A program made the position numbers and the translations under genes. From assembly GCA_030267565.1 (NCBI GenBank), contig BRXU01000007.1, forward strand, positions 3,100,001-3,164,000: 64,000 nt of DNA. Reading direction: 5' to 3'. This document shows positions 42,341-55,063 of this stretch, one piece after another. The first letter of the stretch is position 1. Each line of letters opens with the position of its first letter. The notes under the pieces were generated by a model, which ran no database searches, was not told the DNA's origin, and saw only the letters and a program-made list of their open reading frames with translations. This stretch comes from Pleodorina starrii. Lineage: Eukaryota; Chlorophyta; Chlorophyceae; Chlamydomonadales; Volvocaceae.

Positions 42341-44978
42341 TGACCCATGGGTCACCTGGGTGCGGCTGTGATGACCGCTGGTGGCACCGGCGGCAGCTGG
42401 GTGCGGCGAAGAATACCGGTAGTGGCTGGCTGGGGGCTGGGGGGATGGCTGACTCGACTCGATTCGAACTCGTCGGAGAATGGGCCGTTGCGCTGACCCG
42501 TTGAAGAGCATCTCATAAGTTGTCAAAGTACCGTATTCTTTCTAGGATTTAGTCTGGGATGGATGCCAGGAATGGAAGGCCGCTTCTGTGTGCTCGGACG
42601 AGCGTCCGCGGACAAGGGAAGAGTGGTAGTGATTATAAGGCTGGCGTGCGAAGGTGGGTGATCGAAGCGAGGCGCGGGTAGTATGTTGCCATATATACGC
42701 ACACATTCATATAGAACAATAATATTCACACATTCATATACGACAATGATATTCACGCTGTTGTGAGGCTCTGGAAGGAGGGAAACGGCTGTGGCCGAAT
42801 GCCTGTGGTTGCGTCCTGCGTCCGAATGTGTATGTGGACGAGGCGTGCTGCGTGGCGGGAGGAGGGAGGACTGGGGGGGGCACCTGCGGTCCAGTGCGTG
42901 AGTTCGATCCCGGCGTGCGGCACATTGATATGGATGGAATTGAATTCTGCGGCGCAAGTCATACCGTATGCGGGGGGCGAATTGAGCGGGGTGAGGCGGG
43001 TGATTGGGCTAATGAGGAGGACGCTCGAGCCGTCCTCGCCGGGCCGGCCCCGCCGTAATGATATACCGGTATGATAAACAACACCGCATCGGAGCGACGC
43101 AGCGGGTGTGTTCCGGGGGCGTCGGTCACGGGGTGTGAGTGCATGAGCCGTGGGTTTCAGCTAGTGAGTCGACGGGCCCTGCGGACGGCGGAGCATACGG
43201 TATCCCACGGTCCGACATTGCTGCGGCCGAAGCCCTGAGTGAGGAGGCACTTGTGGGGTGGCTGGTGCTGGTACGGTATGACGGGCCTGGAGCCAGAACG
43301 CATGGCTGCCGCCACTTGCGCTACTTCCGCTACTGCTGCTGCTGCTGACGGTGATGATGATGGCGGAGATAAATAAAGTTTTGATAATGGTATCCATGAT
43401 ATGATGATGTTCGGTAACTTGGGGGGGGGGCGGGCGGACGTCCCATCCACGTCCAGTGCGCAAGGAGCGGAGGGTCGACATGTCCGTGTCGTCGTCGCAC
43501 CCTGATAAAATCAGGAGGAGAGGTGGCAGAGGGTGTGGAGGTGGAGGTGGCAGAGGGTGTGGGTGTGGAGCTGGGGGCAGCAGGGGGAGGGAAGGGGGGC
43601 GGGTGGAGGGGGGAACACCGATTGCGGTCGCTGGTGCGGATACCGGTATCGGCCATCGGACGGACGGACGGAAGAACAGGCAAACGGGCCCCCAACGGGC
43701 GGTGGTGGTGCGTGGTGGGTTTCCTTATCACAGGGGCCGACGGGAGGTGGGGGCGCGCATCGCACCAGCCCTCGCTTCCCCCACCCACACCCACACACAC
43801 ACCCTGCGACCGACCGACCGACTGACCGGCGCAGTGCTCCTCCCTCCTCTCTCCCTTACTGTCCCCTTCCTCACCAGGTACCTCAAACCTCATGCGTCAG
43901 GCGGGGCTACTCGCGGCTTCGGTCCTTTCGCGGGTCCGTATTTCCGGTGGTAGACACCGTTTGATACCCTGTTCTCTCCACGGGGGGTCGCATCCATCGC
44001 CACACAACGAGGTCGCTGTCGTTGTCGTTGGAGTTCCCCCCTTGCCCCCTCCCTACACGTGAATAGCTCCCCCCTCCTCCGCGGCCCCTTCCGCGGCTTG
44101 GCTGCCCTGGCCGTGGCTCTCAAGGCCGCCGTCCGGGCTTTGGGCTTTGCAGCCACCCGGCAGCACGAGCGCCACTCCTCAGTCAGGGACAGGGACCCAG
44201 ACAGAACCCACCCAGGCCAGCTGACGCCCGTCTCCGTCTTGGCTAGGCCCTCGGAGGGACTCTCCCTCGCTCGTCACTGCGGTTTCGCCTCCTTTCTTAC
44301 ACCCAGACCAACAGACCCGGTTGCCATCGGGAGCCTCACGGTACGGTACCTCAACAAGTCACTTAGGTTCCCCCACCAGGTGACTGGCACCGCTGGCACC
44401 GCCAGATACCGGTAGGTCCCCCCGTTCACACACCAACCGCTCTGGCACGGGGCTGCAACTCGTGGGCTGCAACTCAAGGATTGCCGCCCCCTCCATCACC
44501 CCGGCCCCGCCCCGGCCCGCCTCGGAAGACTTGGCTGAGAACGGCACGGGCATGTGCGCGCGCACGTGCACACCAGGACGCCTTGATTGCCGCGGGGGCG
44601 GGGGAGCGGCGCCCCCCACACACATCCCCAGCCACGAGCCCCGTCCTAACCCAGAGACTCGAGTCCGCTATGCGAAGTACAGTACGGCATCAGTACGGCG
44701 CCGGTCCTCCCCTCCCTCGTCTTTCCTCGTCTCCCGCTCGGCCCAGGTGCTCAGCCCTCAACATTGCAGTCTACTTCAGTGCCCTTCCCGCCACTCCAAT
44801 CCCGTCACAGCCTCTAATACCCGTCCTGTCTTAAGCATTAACCCCCCCAAACCAACCCCAACCCCGACCGGGGCAATGTGATTTCACCGCGCACACCTGG
44901 CGCACAGCGCTGCTTTCGCCATTCGCCCTTGACACCACCAGCCCCCACTTCTCTGTAACAACCGCAGCGTTATCCCGC
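42341..44978. other. Intergenic region, no gene supported
   Basis: The SGNH gene and the BTB gene converge on this stretch, so it must hold both 3' UTRs. It begins with the palindrome GACCCATGGGTC (42342-42353). Near 42697-42755 there is a small repeat of CACATTCATATA-type words. G-rich and T-rich tracts occur around 43420-43600. Long frames such as 43456-43953 are low-complexity and lack introns or domains. Confidence 0.5.
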
Positions 44979-47835
44979 TTAGCGGGCGCGCAGCGTCAGC
45001 GTCCCCGCCAAGCCGCCCCCGACGGCGCCGTCACCGGAGCCCTCAAGCGGCTGCAAGTACGGCAGCCAGTCCGCCAGCGGGCCGCCCTTGAGGTCGTCTG
45101 CACCCGCCAAGGCGGCGACGGCGGCCGCGGCGGCGGTGCCGCCGCCGCCGCTGCTTCCGCCGCCCCGCAAGGGCGGCGGCGCCAGGCCCTGCAGCGGCCG
45201 GCTGCTGCGCAGCGACAGCACATCGCAGATGCCGCGACCTGGCGCACCGGGCCCGAACTTGAAGACCTCATTGGGCCCAAACTTGACGACGGCGGCGGCG
45301 TCGCGGCCGCCGTCGCTACTGCCGTACACGCCCTGCAGCTCGCCCGGCGGCGGCGGCACAGGCAACTCCGGGGCCGAGGGGTCCGCCAAGAGTGCGGCCC
45401 AGATCTGGCTCCGAACGGCGCCGCCGCCGCCGCCGCCGTAAGCCGCGCCGGCGAGCTGCCGTGGGCCGCCAGGCCGTCGAGCCGCTCCCAGTGGCGGCGG
45501 CTGCCGCTGCGGCGTCGGCGGCGCCGCCACCGCCGCCGCCGTTGCCAGAACATGGCCGCGAAAGATCTCGATGCTGGCGGAGGCGATGGATGCGACACCA
45601 GTAATGCGCCTGCATCCGCTGCCGCTGCCGACGCCGGCGGCCGCCGCACTCGCCGTTGCCGTACCGTAGCCGTACTCCATCTCCGGCGGCACGTTGCAGA
45701 TCAGGTAGACGCCGGCGGCGGCGGCGGCTAGGGCTCCCGTAGGCGGCGCGGTGCCGTCTGGCCCGGCGCCGCCGCCGCCGCGCGGCGGCTTCACAAACAC
45801 GCTCCACTCGAAGCCGCCCATCGACACAGCCTCCGCTCCGCCGTCGAAGACAGCGGCGGCGTCGCCGCCGCTGGCGAGGGCCTTTAGGAGGGCCTTACGC
45901 GGGATGCTCCAGCGGAAGGTATGCACGCTGTCGCTAGGGTCGCGCGGCGGCGCCACACACCACGCGTCATCGTCATCGTCGTCATCGTCGCCGTCAATGA
46001 CGTTGTCGTACTCCGCCGGCGGCGGCGGCGCCGCCGCCAGCTCCGCCAGCGCGCGGCGCTCCGCCGTGGTGGCGGAGGCGAGGTGCAGCGCGCGCAGCTG
46101 TTGCCGGCGACCCATGGGCCACCAGCCCACGCGCGGCAGTACGAAGGCCAGGTACGGCCGGCCCAGGTGCGCCGCGCGGATGGTACGGCAGAGCGCCGTG
46201 CAGCGGTGGCGCGGCGTTGCAGGGTTGGCGGCTAGCCACACCGCCAGCAGGTGTACGACACTGGCTTCGGAGTCGGTACGAAAGCCGCCGCAGCCCAGCA
46301 GGGCCTCCATCGCGCAGGCCGGCAGCGCCGCCAGCTGCCGCCGCAGCGGCGGCGAGTTGAGTACGCGCAGCGCGTCGGCGAAGTACGACACGAGGTGGCG
46401 GCGGCAGGCGTCGACGACGGGCGCGAAGCTGACGGCGGCGGCGGCGGCGGGGCAGCGCTCCGAAAACTGAAGCACCGCAACGACACCGTCAAGCACGACG
46501 GCGGCGGCGGCGTCGCCGCCGCCGCCGCCGCCGCCATCAGTGTCCCCGCCGCCGCCGCCGCCGCCGGCGCTTCCGCCACCTCTCAGGCGGCCGCTGCCGT
46601 CACCGCTGCTGCTCCTGCTGTAGGCGGCGGAGGTCAGCGTGGGCCCGGGGCCGCCCAGCAGGACGCCGACGGCGGCGGCGGTGGCGGCGGCGGCGGTGGC
46701 GGCGCTAACGGATGCGAGGCTGGCGCTGCGGCTGCCGGAGCGATTGGGGCTGTGGCTGAGGCGGGCGTCGTTCAGCAGCCGCAACAGCGCTCGGTCGCAC
46801 GCTTCGGCGCAGCCGTCGATCTGCCCTCCCGAGTGAAGACGGAAAGAGGGAATGCGGGGGAAATGCGGGGGAAATGCGGGGGGTAATACATCAGACATGC
46901 CGTGCCATCTCCTCTCCTAGGAGGGCTATACGAGAGCCTTCTTGGCCTTCTTAATTTGCCGCCAACACGCCGCCTTTCCCTCCCCTTCCCTCCTTCTCCT
47001 CCTCCTCCTCCTCCTCCGCCACCACCACCACCACCACCACCCTCACCTGAAGGTAGGTCGCCTGACTCCGAATAGCCAGCAGCTCCGAAACACTGAATCC
47101 ACCGCCGCCACCGCCGCAACCACCGCCGCAAGCGCCGGTAGCGCCTCCTCCTCCTCCGCCGCCGCCGCCGCCGCCACCCCCACCGGCGTCGCAGCCGCGC
47201 AGCTCCCCCGTATACATGTACTGCAGAGCCGACAGCGCGCCGTACAGGTCGTACTCACAGCCTAGCGGCACCCGGAGCTCCAGCAAGCGGTCTTGTGGCG
47301 GCGGCGGCGGCGGTGGCAGCGGTGGCAGCGGTGGCAGCGGTGGCGGCGGCGGCGGCTGTCCGCACCGCCCACACTCACCCCAGGAAGGGCGAGCTGCGGC
47401 GCCGTCATCGCTCCTCCTCCTGGAGCAACGGCAGCAACCGCCGCCGCCGCCGCCGCCGCCGTCATCACCGCCGCCGCCGCCGGAGCGCCAGCGGTCGAGC
47501 TGCGCCCGGAACCGCTCCGAAGCCAACCACAGCACCAAGCTGTGGGCCGGCAGCGGCCGACCCACGAACCGCATCGCGCACGGCGATGGCGACGGCGACG
47601 GAGACGGCGGCGGCGGTGCACAGCTCTCTTCCTCATCGCCGCCGCTGCCTCCGCCGCCGCTCCGGCCCTCGTCGTCGCGCTCATCGTCAGTGACGGCGTC
47701 GCCGCCGTCGTCGTCGGCAGCGGCGACGACGCCAGGGAGGGGCTCGTGGGGCGACACGTAGAATCGTACGACGCAGTCCGCCGCCTCCTCGCTGCCAAAC
47801 AGGCTCCCGATGCGGTCACAGACCAGCGCGCTCAT
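44979..47835 (-). CDS. BTB-BACK domain protein, 2 exons
   Basis: Probable substrate adaptor for a cullin-3 ubiquitin ligase, as is usual for BTB-BACK proteins. Exons 47835-47047 and 46820-44979 join in frame to 876 residues. Exon 1 holds the BTB fold, stretched by Gly and Asp-rich inserts: AADCVVRFYV, LPAHSLVLWLASERFRAQLDRW, LLELRVPLGCEYDLYGALSALQYMYTGEL, ending SQATYLQ. Exon 2 starts IDGCAEACDRALLRLL, with the BACK part around FRTDSEASVVHLLAVWLAANP. It then has a WSIPRKAL ... MGGFEWSVFVKPP ... GVYLICNVPPEMEYG region that resembles a MATH/TRAF-like sheet and would be the substrate-binding part; that last call is tentative. Poly-Gly and poly-Ala inserts separate the blocks. The intron is 226 bp and starts GTGAGG. 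Confidence 0.85.
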
Positions 47836-49864
47836 CTCGTCTCACGCTCTCGCCCCCTTCCAACCCCTTCCTTCTGTAATCCCTAAACCCCCCGCGTCCC
47901 AACCCCTTTATTCCCTAAATTAAGAGCAGGATGTAACTTTTGCGCTCCAAACTGCGCAATCCTCGCGAAGTCGAGCCGCCGTCAGTCGGTCCTTACAGCG
48001 GCGCTGAAGCTCCGGCACAGGGCGGCGGCGATGGATGTAGGTGTGGATGTTGCATTCAGGTCGCAGCTGTCAAGGGTGGGTGGGGTCGTGTACCTCACCG
48101 CCCAAGTTGTTGTTGTTGTGATCTGATTCGGGAGTGTTCTTCAGCCGTTGCCAAGCCCAGCCCAAGTCAATCGCGAGCCAAGTTAGCCAAACTTGCACCG
48201 TGGTGGTGAGGGGGCCGTAAGTAGTACACCGGAGTGCACCGATCGGTGTCGCCGTCGTGCGGGCGAGGTATGCCGACACATGTGCCAAGGAAGCTTCACT
48301 CCCGAAAGGTCCGTTGGTCAATGCCGAGGCCCATGTACCGGGGGCCGAGGTACCTAGGTCTGTTCAGATTGCGAGCGAGAGGCAGTGCGACACTTGCCAT
48401 GCGCGGGGTATGTGTGTTCCGATTGCGGAAAGGAGCGCGGGAGAGCTGACATAGGGACCCATGTCCCATCTCCCCATCTGCCGTCGCACGAGACGATTGT
48501 TGTCGGGCGCCTGCCTTTGGGCGTTTGGGGCGACGCGCGCCGGGTTGACGGGGCGCGCCGGTGGGCGACTGACCCGACCCGACCCGCCACTGACCCGACC
48601 GACCCGTGGGTCACATCGGCCGCGGCGGGCTGTGCAGCCGCGCGCGGCTGCCACAACCGGCAGCGTCACTGAGCGCCAGATCAACTCCTTCCCCCTCTCC
48701 CCCCCACGCACAGGCGCGCGGAGTGTGAGGGTCATTGCGTTACCGTATTTGCGTCCCAGTAGTCCCCCGCAGGACGCCGGGACTGTGAATTTCCAGCGCA
48801 GCTCTCTTTTGGCTGTCTTGCGGCTACGCGTTCATGCTACTTACTTGTCTTGGAAGTGTGTGTATGTGTGTATACCGCCCCAGCAACAAAAGATGGCGGT
48901 AGAAGGAGATTTGCAGAGGATGAGGAGCGGGCGTGGCACGTAATGTGTTAGGATGTGTCTGCCGGCTCCGCTCCGACTCAGCGCCCAGCAACGGCAACGG
49001 AAACGGCAGGCATCGGAGAATTTTCGGAACAGGAAGTTGGGTTTTTTTATTTTGAACACGCCCGCTCGCCCAGCAAAACACACTCAGATGCCGAAAAAAA
49101 ACGAAGTTCCGACGGAAAAGCAAAAGGAGTAAAGAGCACGCGGCTGGCGAGTGCATGCGTGCGTGTGTGCGTGTGTGCGTGTGCAATCTGTGCATGCATA
49201 CATGCTTGCAAGTATGCATGCATGTTACTGGATCTGTATACGTATGTGCGCGGATGGCCCCCCCAACAAACAAAACAAAACAATGGCACGATTGCTGCAC
49301 GGAGCTGTCAACCGCGGAGCTGTCAAGTGTACGAACCGCCTGTCGTACACCAGTCTCCTCGTACGGCGCCACACGAAAACGAACACGGGACAACGACTCC
49401 AACCGACGCTCCAACCGACGACTCAAGTCAAATGCCCAACCGCGACCTGTTTTGAGGCAAACAATCTGACTGGCAAAGCAAACGCGACCCCGGCAAACAC
49501 ACACGACGCGCCTACAACTGTACCTAACCCCCGCAGCCGGGGAGCACTTCCCAACTGCTTGCCCCTCCTCCACACAAGACCCAACCCAACCCAACCCCTC
49601 GGCAACGCGGGGGCCCAAAAACCAACAGGAGGCGAACACACAACCACACACACGCCTCACACACCCCCTTCTCACTCCCCCTCGCCGCACTTTGGACGCC
49701 AAACATGCTCTACCCTTCAGCCTCCCGCCCGCCCCCCACGTGCCCAAACGAGCCACTCCCGCTCCACTCCGTCTCCACTCTCACTCCTCTCCCACTCCAC
49801 TTCCACTCCACTCTCACTCCAACGGGAAACAAGACACGGTCCAGGTCGCCAGGCTGAGCCGCAC

Positions 49865-49915
<51 letters not shown>

Positions 49916-50005
49916 CATGCGTCCCGACATCGCGGCGGCAACCCCCCCCCCACATTTGACTGCGGTTCTTCCCTTTTACCCACCACCACCACCACCACTT
50001 CAGCC
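47836..50005. other. Intergenic region, no gene supported
   Basis: This contains the BTB promoter side and the 3' UTR of the coiled-coil gene. Visible items are the palindrome GACCCGTGGGTC (48601-48612), GT-rich tracts (48855-48875, 49155-49190), GCATGCAT-type words near 49190-49215, and a (CA)n run at 49867-49913. The long frames here, 48824-49756 minus and 49151-50494 plus, read across these repeats and are not believable proteins. Confidence 0.5.
49867..49913. repeat. (CA)n microsatellite
   Basis: About 23 uninterrupted CA units. It lies just downstream of the coiled-coil gene's stop, on the opposite strand to that gene's reading. Confidence 0.95.
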
Positions 50006-53000
50006 CTATGCAGATCCCCGGCCCCCCAGGATGTTGGTCCGTTCCTTCATGGGGTTGGGAAAGCTGCCTGCGTGGCCGTATGTGCCGCCGGGTACGGCAC
50101 CCATACCGCCCGCCGCGGCGGCGGCCGCCGCCTTACCGGCCAAGGCCATTCCTGGCCGCGCCGGCGGCGCCATTGCTGCGATGCTGTACATTGGCGCGGC
50201 GCCGCCGGCGCGGATGCCGCCGCCACCGCCGCTGCCCGTGCCGGCGGCGGCGGCTGGTGCTGCTGCCGCCGCCACCACCTCGCCGTCCTCGTCGAGCACC
50301 TCCCAACCGTCAGGGCAGCTGCCGCTCCGCGGCGGCGGCGGCGGCGGCGGCGCCGCCGCCGCCGACGGCGGCTGCTGGGACGACTGCGGAAGCTGAGGCG
50401 CAGCGTCGGGGCCGTGTTGCTGCTGTTGCTGCTGCTGGCTCTGCTGTTGCTGCTGCTGCGGCGGCGGTGGCGGCGGCGGAGGAGGTCCTGCTAGGTCCAA
50501 GACGGTCCCGGATCGCTGTTCGTCGTACCTGGGGGACGCTGCCGGCGCGGCAGCGGCGGCGGTGACGGCTGCGGTGCAGTACACGCTCGCCAGCGGCGCC
50601 GGCGCATCGCCGACGTCGCGATTGCCCTCCTCGGCCAATTCGCCTTTGAAGACACCTGCCGCGGCGGCGGCGGCAGCGGCGGCGGTGGCGGCGCCGCCGC
50701 CAGCGTGGTTGTCGGCGTCCGTGCACCGCGACGGCGATGCGAGATCGGCCGGCGGCGCGGACAGGAGGTTGCCGTACGGCACGACTGACTCACACCCGCC
50801 GCCGCCGCCGGAGGAGGAGGAGAAGCCGTCGACGAGCTCCGCCAGCACGGCCGCCGCCTCCTGCTCTGCCGCCGCCACCGCATCCGCCACCGACGCTTCG
50901 TCGTAATGCCAGTACGGCAAGTCGTACGACGTGTCGTACGCCCCATGATCCATTCCGTATCGAGCGCAGTCGTCCTCGTCGTCCCCGCCATGGCCATACG
51001 ACGCGTGCTGGGCGGCCGTGTACGACAGCAATTCCTGTGTGCGGTGGCGGCGGCGGCGGCGGCGGCGACCCGCGGTCAAGTCTCTAACAACGCGCTGCGG
51101 ACCGATATAAAAAGTATGGTGCGGTGTCGTAGACGGTGCGGTGCGGGTCTGTACACAGGAGGCGCCGAGTATGGTGCGGTGTCGTGCGATGCGGTGCGCA
51201 CCACTCACCACACACCATGCAACCCCACCTGAAGGCCCTCCAGCCGTCGTGTCAGGATGTCGTTCTCCCGCCACAGCCGGGCCTTATCCGCCAACGCCGC
51301 CGTCAGCTGAGCCACCAGCGCCGCCTCCACCAACTCATCGCCGCCCCCTCCACCAACAATGCCACCGATAGGGAAGGCGGCGGCGGCGGCGCCGCCGCCG
51401 CCGTTGCTGGGCCGGCGGCTATGGGCGCGACTGCCGTGGCGGCTGAGAGCAGCACTCAGGACGGCCGCCAGGCCCGGCGGCGGCGGCGCCGCCGCCACCG
51501 CCGCCGCTGCCGCGGCGGCGGTGGGTGCTCCGGCGGCACCGGCGAGGGAAACGGCGGCGGCGTCGACTGGTGGGTGGTGGCGCTGGTGGTGGTTGTGGTC
51601 AGGGTGTGAGTGGCGGTGTCCGGAGCGAAGGGCCGTGTTCTCCTGCGGCGTTGTGGTGGTTTCGGAGAGTGTGGGACCGAGGGGCCGGAAAGGCGGGAAG
51701 GAAGGACATTGTTTGCACGGCTGCTGCGTCGCCGGGGCGCGGGTGGTGTGGCAACCGTGCCGTGCCGCGTCGCATCGCACCATGGCACCTCAAACTAACA
51801 AACAACGACGTCAAAATAATAAAGAGACGAGACAGTACGGCACAGTACTCCAAACCCTCCCCATTCGTACGACAATGTCGTACCGCCGTCAGCTCCCCGC
51901 AGCGCCGCTGGCTCGTCTCCAACTGGCTGCCCAGCGCCTCCGCCAGCGCCCCCAGCCGCGCCGCCTCCGCCGCCGCCGCCGCCAGCTCCTGCGCCAGATC
52001 CGCGCATCGCGCCTCGGCGGCGTCAGCGCGGCGGCGCGCCGCCTCCACCTCCGTTCTCGCTTCCGCCAGCTCCTGCTGCCACCGCTGCTGCTGCTGCTGC
52101 TGCAGCTGCCGCTCCGCGGCCGTACCTTCATTTGCCGATGCCGCAGAGTCTGCTCTCCCTCCGTGCGAGGGCGCAGCGGCGGCAGCGTCCATTGCTGCGG
52201 CCTGGGCGGCGCCGGGAGCTGCCGCTGCCGTCGCCGCCGCCGCCTCGGCTACGGCAGGCGCCGCCGTCGGCGTCTGCGCCGCGGGGCTCGTCGGAGCTGC
52301 TCCCGCGCCTGCCGCGCGCTCCGCCCGCGCCGGCACTGCCGGTGACCGCGACGGCGCGGCAGCTGCCGTGCCCTCCATGCCCTCCGCGGCGGTCATCCCC
52401 GCCGCCGCCGCCGTCACGCCCGCATTCGCCTTGGCGGCGGCGGCGGCGCTGGCGGCGGACGAAGGCTTGATGACGATAAGCTTGCCGCCGCCACCGCTGC
52501 GGCTGCTACGCGCCGCCGACGGCGGCGGCGGCGGCGACGTCAGGCCGGCGGCGGCGGCGCCCGGCGCGGCGGCGGTGCAGGCAGAGCTGGCGGAACGGCC
52601 GCTGCGCGCCGCCGCTGCGACGGGCGACGGCGACGTCACCGCCGGAGCCGTACCAGTGCTGGGAATCGCAAGCGGCTGCAACCCCGCCGGCGGCGCCGTC
52701 GCCGGCGGCGGCGGCGCCGTCGTGACCTTCCCGGCCGCCAGCTGGCCACGCGGCTGCGTGGGCGTCTGAGCCGCCACAGGCGTCGCTCCCCGACCCGACG
52801 TCGGCGCCGCCGTTGCGGGGTTGCTGCCGCCGCCGCCGCCACCGTTGCCCGCACTCCAGCCCCAATCGTCGTCGTCGTCTTCATCGCTAAGCTTGCCCCA
52901 GACGTCGCCGCCGCCGCCGCCGCCGCTGGACCTCGGCTTGTGGACACCGCTGCCACTGCTGCGGCCCTTGACCGTAGCCGCGGTCCTGCCGCCGCCGCTG

Positions 53001-54613
53001 GCGGCGGCGGCGCCGGCGGCGCCGCCGCCGCCTCCAGTACTCCTGGAGGTGCCGATGGGCTGCACCGCCGCCGCCGCCGCAGCTCCTTTCGACGCCTGCG
53101 CGGCCACAGCGGCGCCGGCCGCCGCCGCGCCGCCGCCGTCGCCGTCGTTGCTGCTTCGGTGATGGCCGGCGCCCGCGGCAGGACCGACCCGCGGGTCTGC
53201 GTCGCTGTCCGCCGCCTCGCTGCCGCCGCCGTCTTCCCCACCGTCGAGGACGCCGTTCAGCAGGGTCTCAAAGTCATGATCCAAGTGGGTTAGCAGATCG
53301 GTGGCGCGCTGACCCAGCGAGCTGATCCCGGAGAACATCTGCAGCGGCAGCGGGAGCGGCGGCGACGGGGAGGTGAAAAGGAACAGGGCGCGCGTGGACG
53401 GGCGGGCGCTGAGAAACGACCCGTGGGACTCGCTGTCGGCTGACCACGGGGAGCGCCCGTGCCTGGCGGCGGACTGCTCCCCTCTGGCCCGCGCTGCAAC
53501 CCAACGCACGGGGCCCCACATTCCGCGCCCCAGCACCGCCCAGCGCCCACCGCCCAGCGCCGCGGGGTCAGCCACACCCCATCCCACCCCGCTTTCCGTG
53601 CGCCGCCGCCACCTCACCGCTCCTAGAAGACCGCCGGCGGCGGTGGGCGACCCCACGAGGCTGTTGGCGGGTGCGACGTCGCCGCTGCCGTACTCGCGCC
53701 GCCGCGCCGGCGGCGGCGTCGCCGCCACCGGCCTCGACCGCTGCGGCGGCGGAATCATCCATCCGCCATCGCCGCCGCCGCCGCCCAAGTCGTCGCCGCC
53801 GCGCGGCGATTTAGCCGGCGCCCGACCGGTCGCATGGCTGCCGCCGCCGCCGCCGCTGGCAGCGGCGGCGGCGGCCCTGCTCGCCGGCCGCGGTGACTCG
53901 AAGCCGTCCCAGCTGTCCCAGCCGTCTGCGGCAGCGCCTTTCGTGCTGGCGGCGCGCGGCTCGGGCGAGTCTGGGCGCGAGCCGCGGCGGTGCGCTGCGG
54001 AGAGCGATGCCGGGGTGCGGCTGCTGCTGCTAGTAGTGGCTGTGGCTGCCGCTGCTGCTGCGGTTGTGGTGGCGGCGGCTGTGTGGGCGTGCGGCTGTCG
54101 GGCTGTGGGGGTTTGCGGCGGTGGCGTAAGGTCTGTTAGGAGGTTAGTTACTCCGACGACGAGCATCGAAGTGAATGCTCCGAATATTCCAGAGTCACTG
54201 TCGTCTCCGTCGTCATTGTCGGCGGTTGCGGTGGTTATGTCGCCGGCGCCGCCGTCGTCCGTACCGCGACCGCGCCGCGACGACTCGTCGTCGTCATCGT
54301 CGTCGTAGGAGGAGGGGTAGGCGAAGCGTACTGGAGGTTCGAGTAGGGAAAGGGAGGGTTGCGGGGGGGGGGTCAATGACAGGGGTGTATAGATACGCAA
54401 GGGCGCCGAAGGAACCGAGGCAGGGATGTGGCCGCGGCTTTCATCTACGCCAGAAAGAGAGGCTGCGGACGAGTGAGGGGAGCGTGTCTGTGTGTGCATG
54501 TGCCCGCGGAGCTTCAGCGAGGTCCGGGCGAGAGGGGTTTTGGCAGCTGTCTCGCTTTCATAATGGCGTCGATTGCGGGGCGGCAGGAGAGAGGTGTGGT
54601 TGCGGGGATCCAA
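50006..54613 (-). CDS. Coiled-coil protein, function unknown, 5' end unresolved
   Basis: I do not recognise this gene with certainty. Supported minus-strand exons: up to 53618 (5' limit unknown, open to 54613), 53338-51884, about 51582-51229, and 51034-50006; the frame is kept through all four. The segment before 53618 contains FGAFTSMLVVGVTNLLTDL and DGWDSWDGFE. The second exon starts MFSGISSLGQRATDLLTHLDHDFETLL, passes acidic WGKLSDEDDDDDWGW, long Ala/Gly/Ser tracts, then a strong coiled coil (QELAEARTEVEAARRRADAAEARC and on). The third exon gives LVEAALVAQLTAALADKARLW and RENDILTRRLEGLQ. The last exon begins ELLSYTAAQH, has a Gln tract, and ends CPDGWEVLDEDGEVV, then a Gly/Ala tail. WDSW/DDWGW motifs plus a coiled coil suggest a golgin or vesicle-tether type protein, but that is a guess. 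Confidence 0.65.
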
Positions 54614-55063
54614 TCGCGGTCTGGGGCGTTGAGGGCGGACTTGGCACTACTGCCAAAAGCAGCACACGAAGGACGAAGCGCTGCGAGGACGAACCGCTCG
54701 GCAAAACCTGACGCGCAGGCTAGCAGAGCAGCCCTGAAATCCCCCGGCTATAAGGCGTCTAATGATAGCTGCCAGGCGGCTGCCCAAGCAGCCAGTGCCT
54801 CTTGCGAGGCAGGAGCTGCTGCAGCGCTGTTGTGCGAATGCAGTCGACGAGGTGAAGAAGACGACGAGCAAGCAACCACAATCCGCAGCTTAAAATTTTC
54901 TCTGGCATCACTGTTGGCAATGTGCACCTTCTGCGTCATACTCGGCGTATTCCATCGCCAGCAGGACCGTCAGCGTGTTTCAAAGGACGCCACGCTCAGG
55001 CGGAAAGCTGTGCCTGGTCGCTTATGGTATCCAACCTCGCCACATTTTGCCCTTCAAATGTAA
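54563..55063 (+). CDS. Possible single-exon protein with one membrane span
   Basis: An open frame from ATG at 54563 (context ATAATGGCG, like other starts here) to TAA at 55061 gives 166 residues. It is basic at first, Ala-rich in the middle (AAAQAASASCEAGAAAALLC), then acidic (RRGEEDDEQATT). It ends with a hydrophobic helix (SLASLLAMCTFCVILGVF) and a basic tail. TGTAA, the algal poly(A) word, overlaps the stop. No homologue comes to mind, and it could equally be non-coding spacer next to the coiled-coil gene's promoter. The frame is open further upstream but overlaps the opposite gene's 5' end. Confidence 0.25.
   Translation: MASIAGRQERGVVAGIQSRSGALRADLALLPKAAHEGRSAARTNRSAKPDAQASRAALKSPGYKASNDSCQAAAQAASASCEAGAAAALLCECSRRGEEDDEQATTIRSLKFSLASLLAMCTFCVILGVFHRQQDRQRVSKDATLRRKAVPGRLWYPTSPHFALQM

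Noticed and set aside
48824..49756. 310-codon minus-strand ORF
   Set aside because: It runs through GT and CA microsatellites and gives Cys/His-rich nonsense; no conserved motif.
49151..50494. 447-codon plus-strand ORF
   Set aside because: It contains the (CA)n run as Thr-His repeats and is the antisense of the coiled-coil gene's last exon.
51582..52345. Arg-rich plus-strand ORFs opposite the coiled-coil gene
   Set aside because: They are antisense frames of Ala/Gly-rich coding sequence, giving Arg and Pro runs without motifs.
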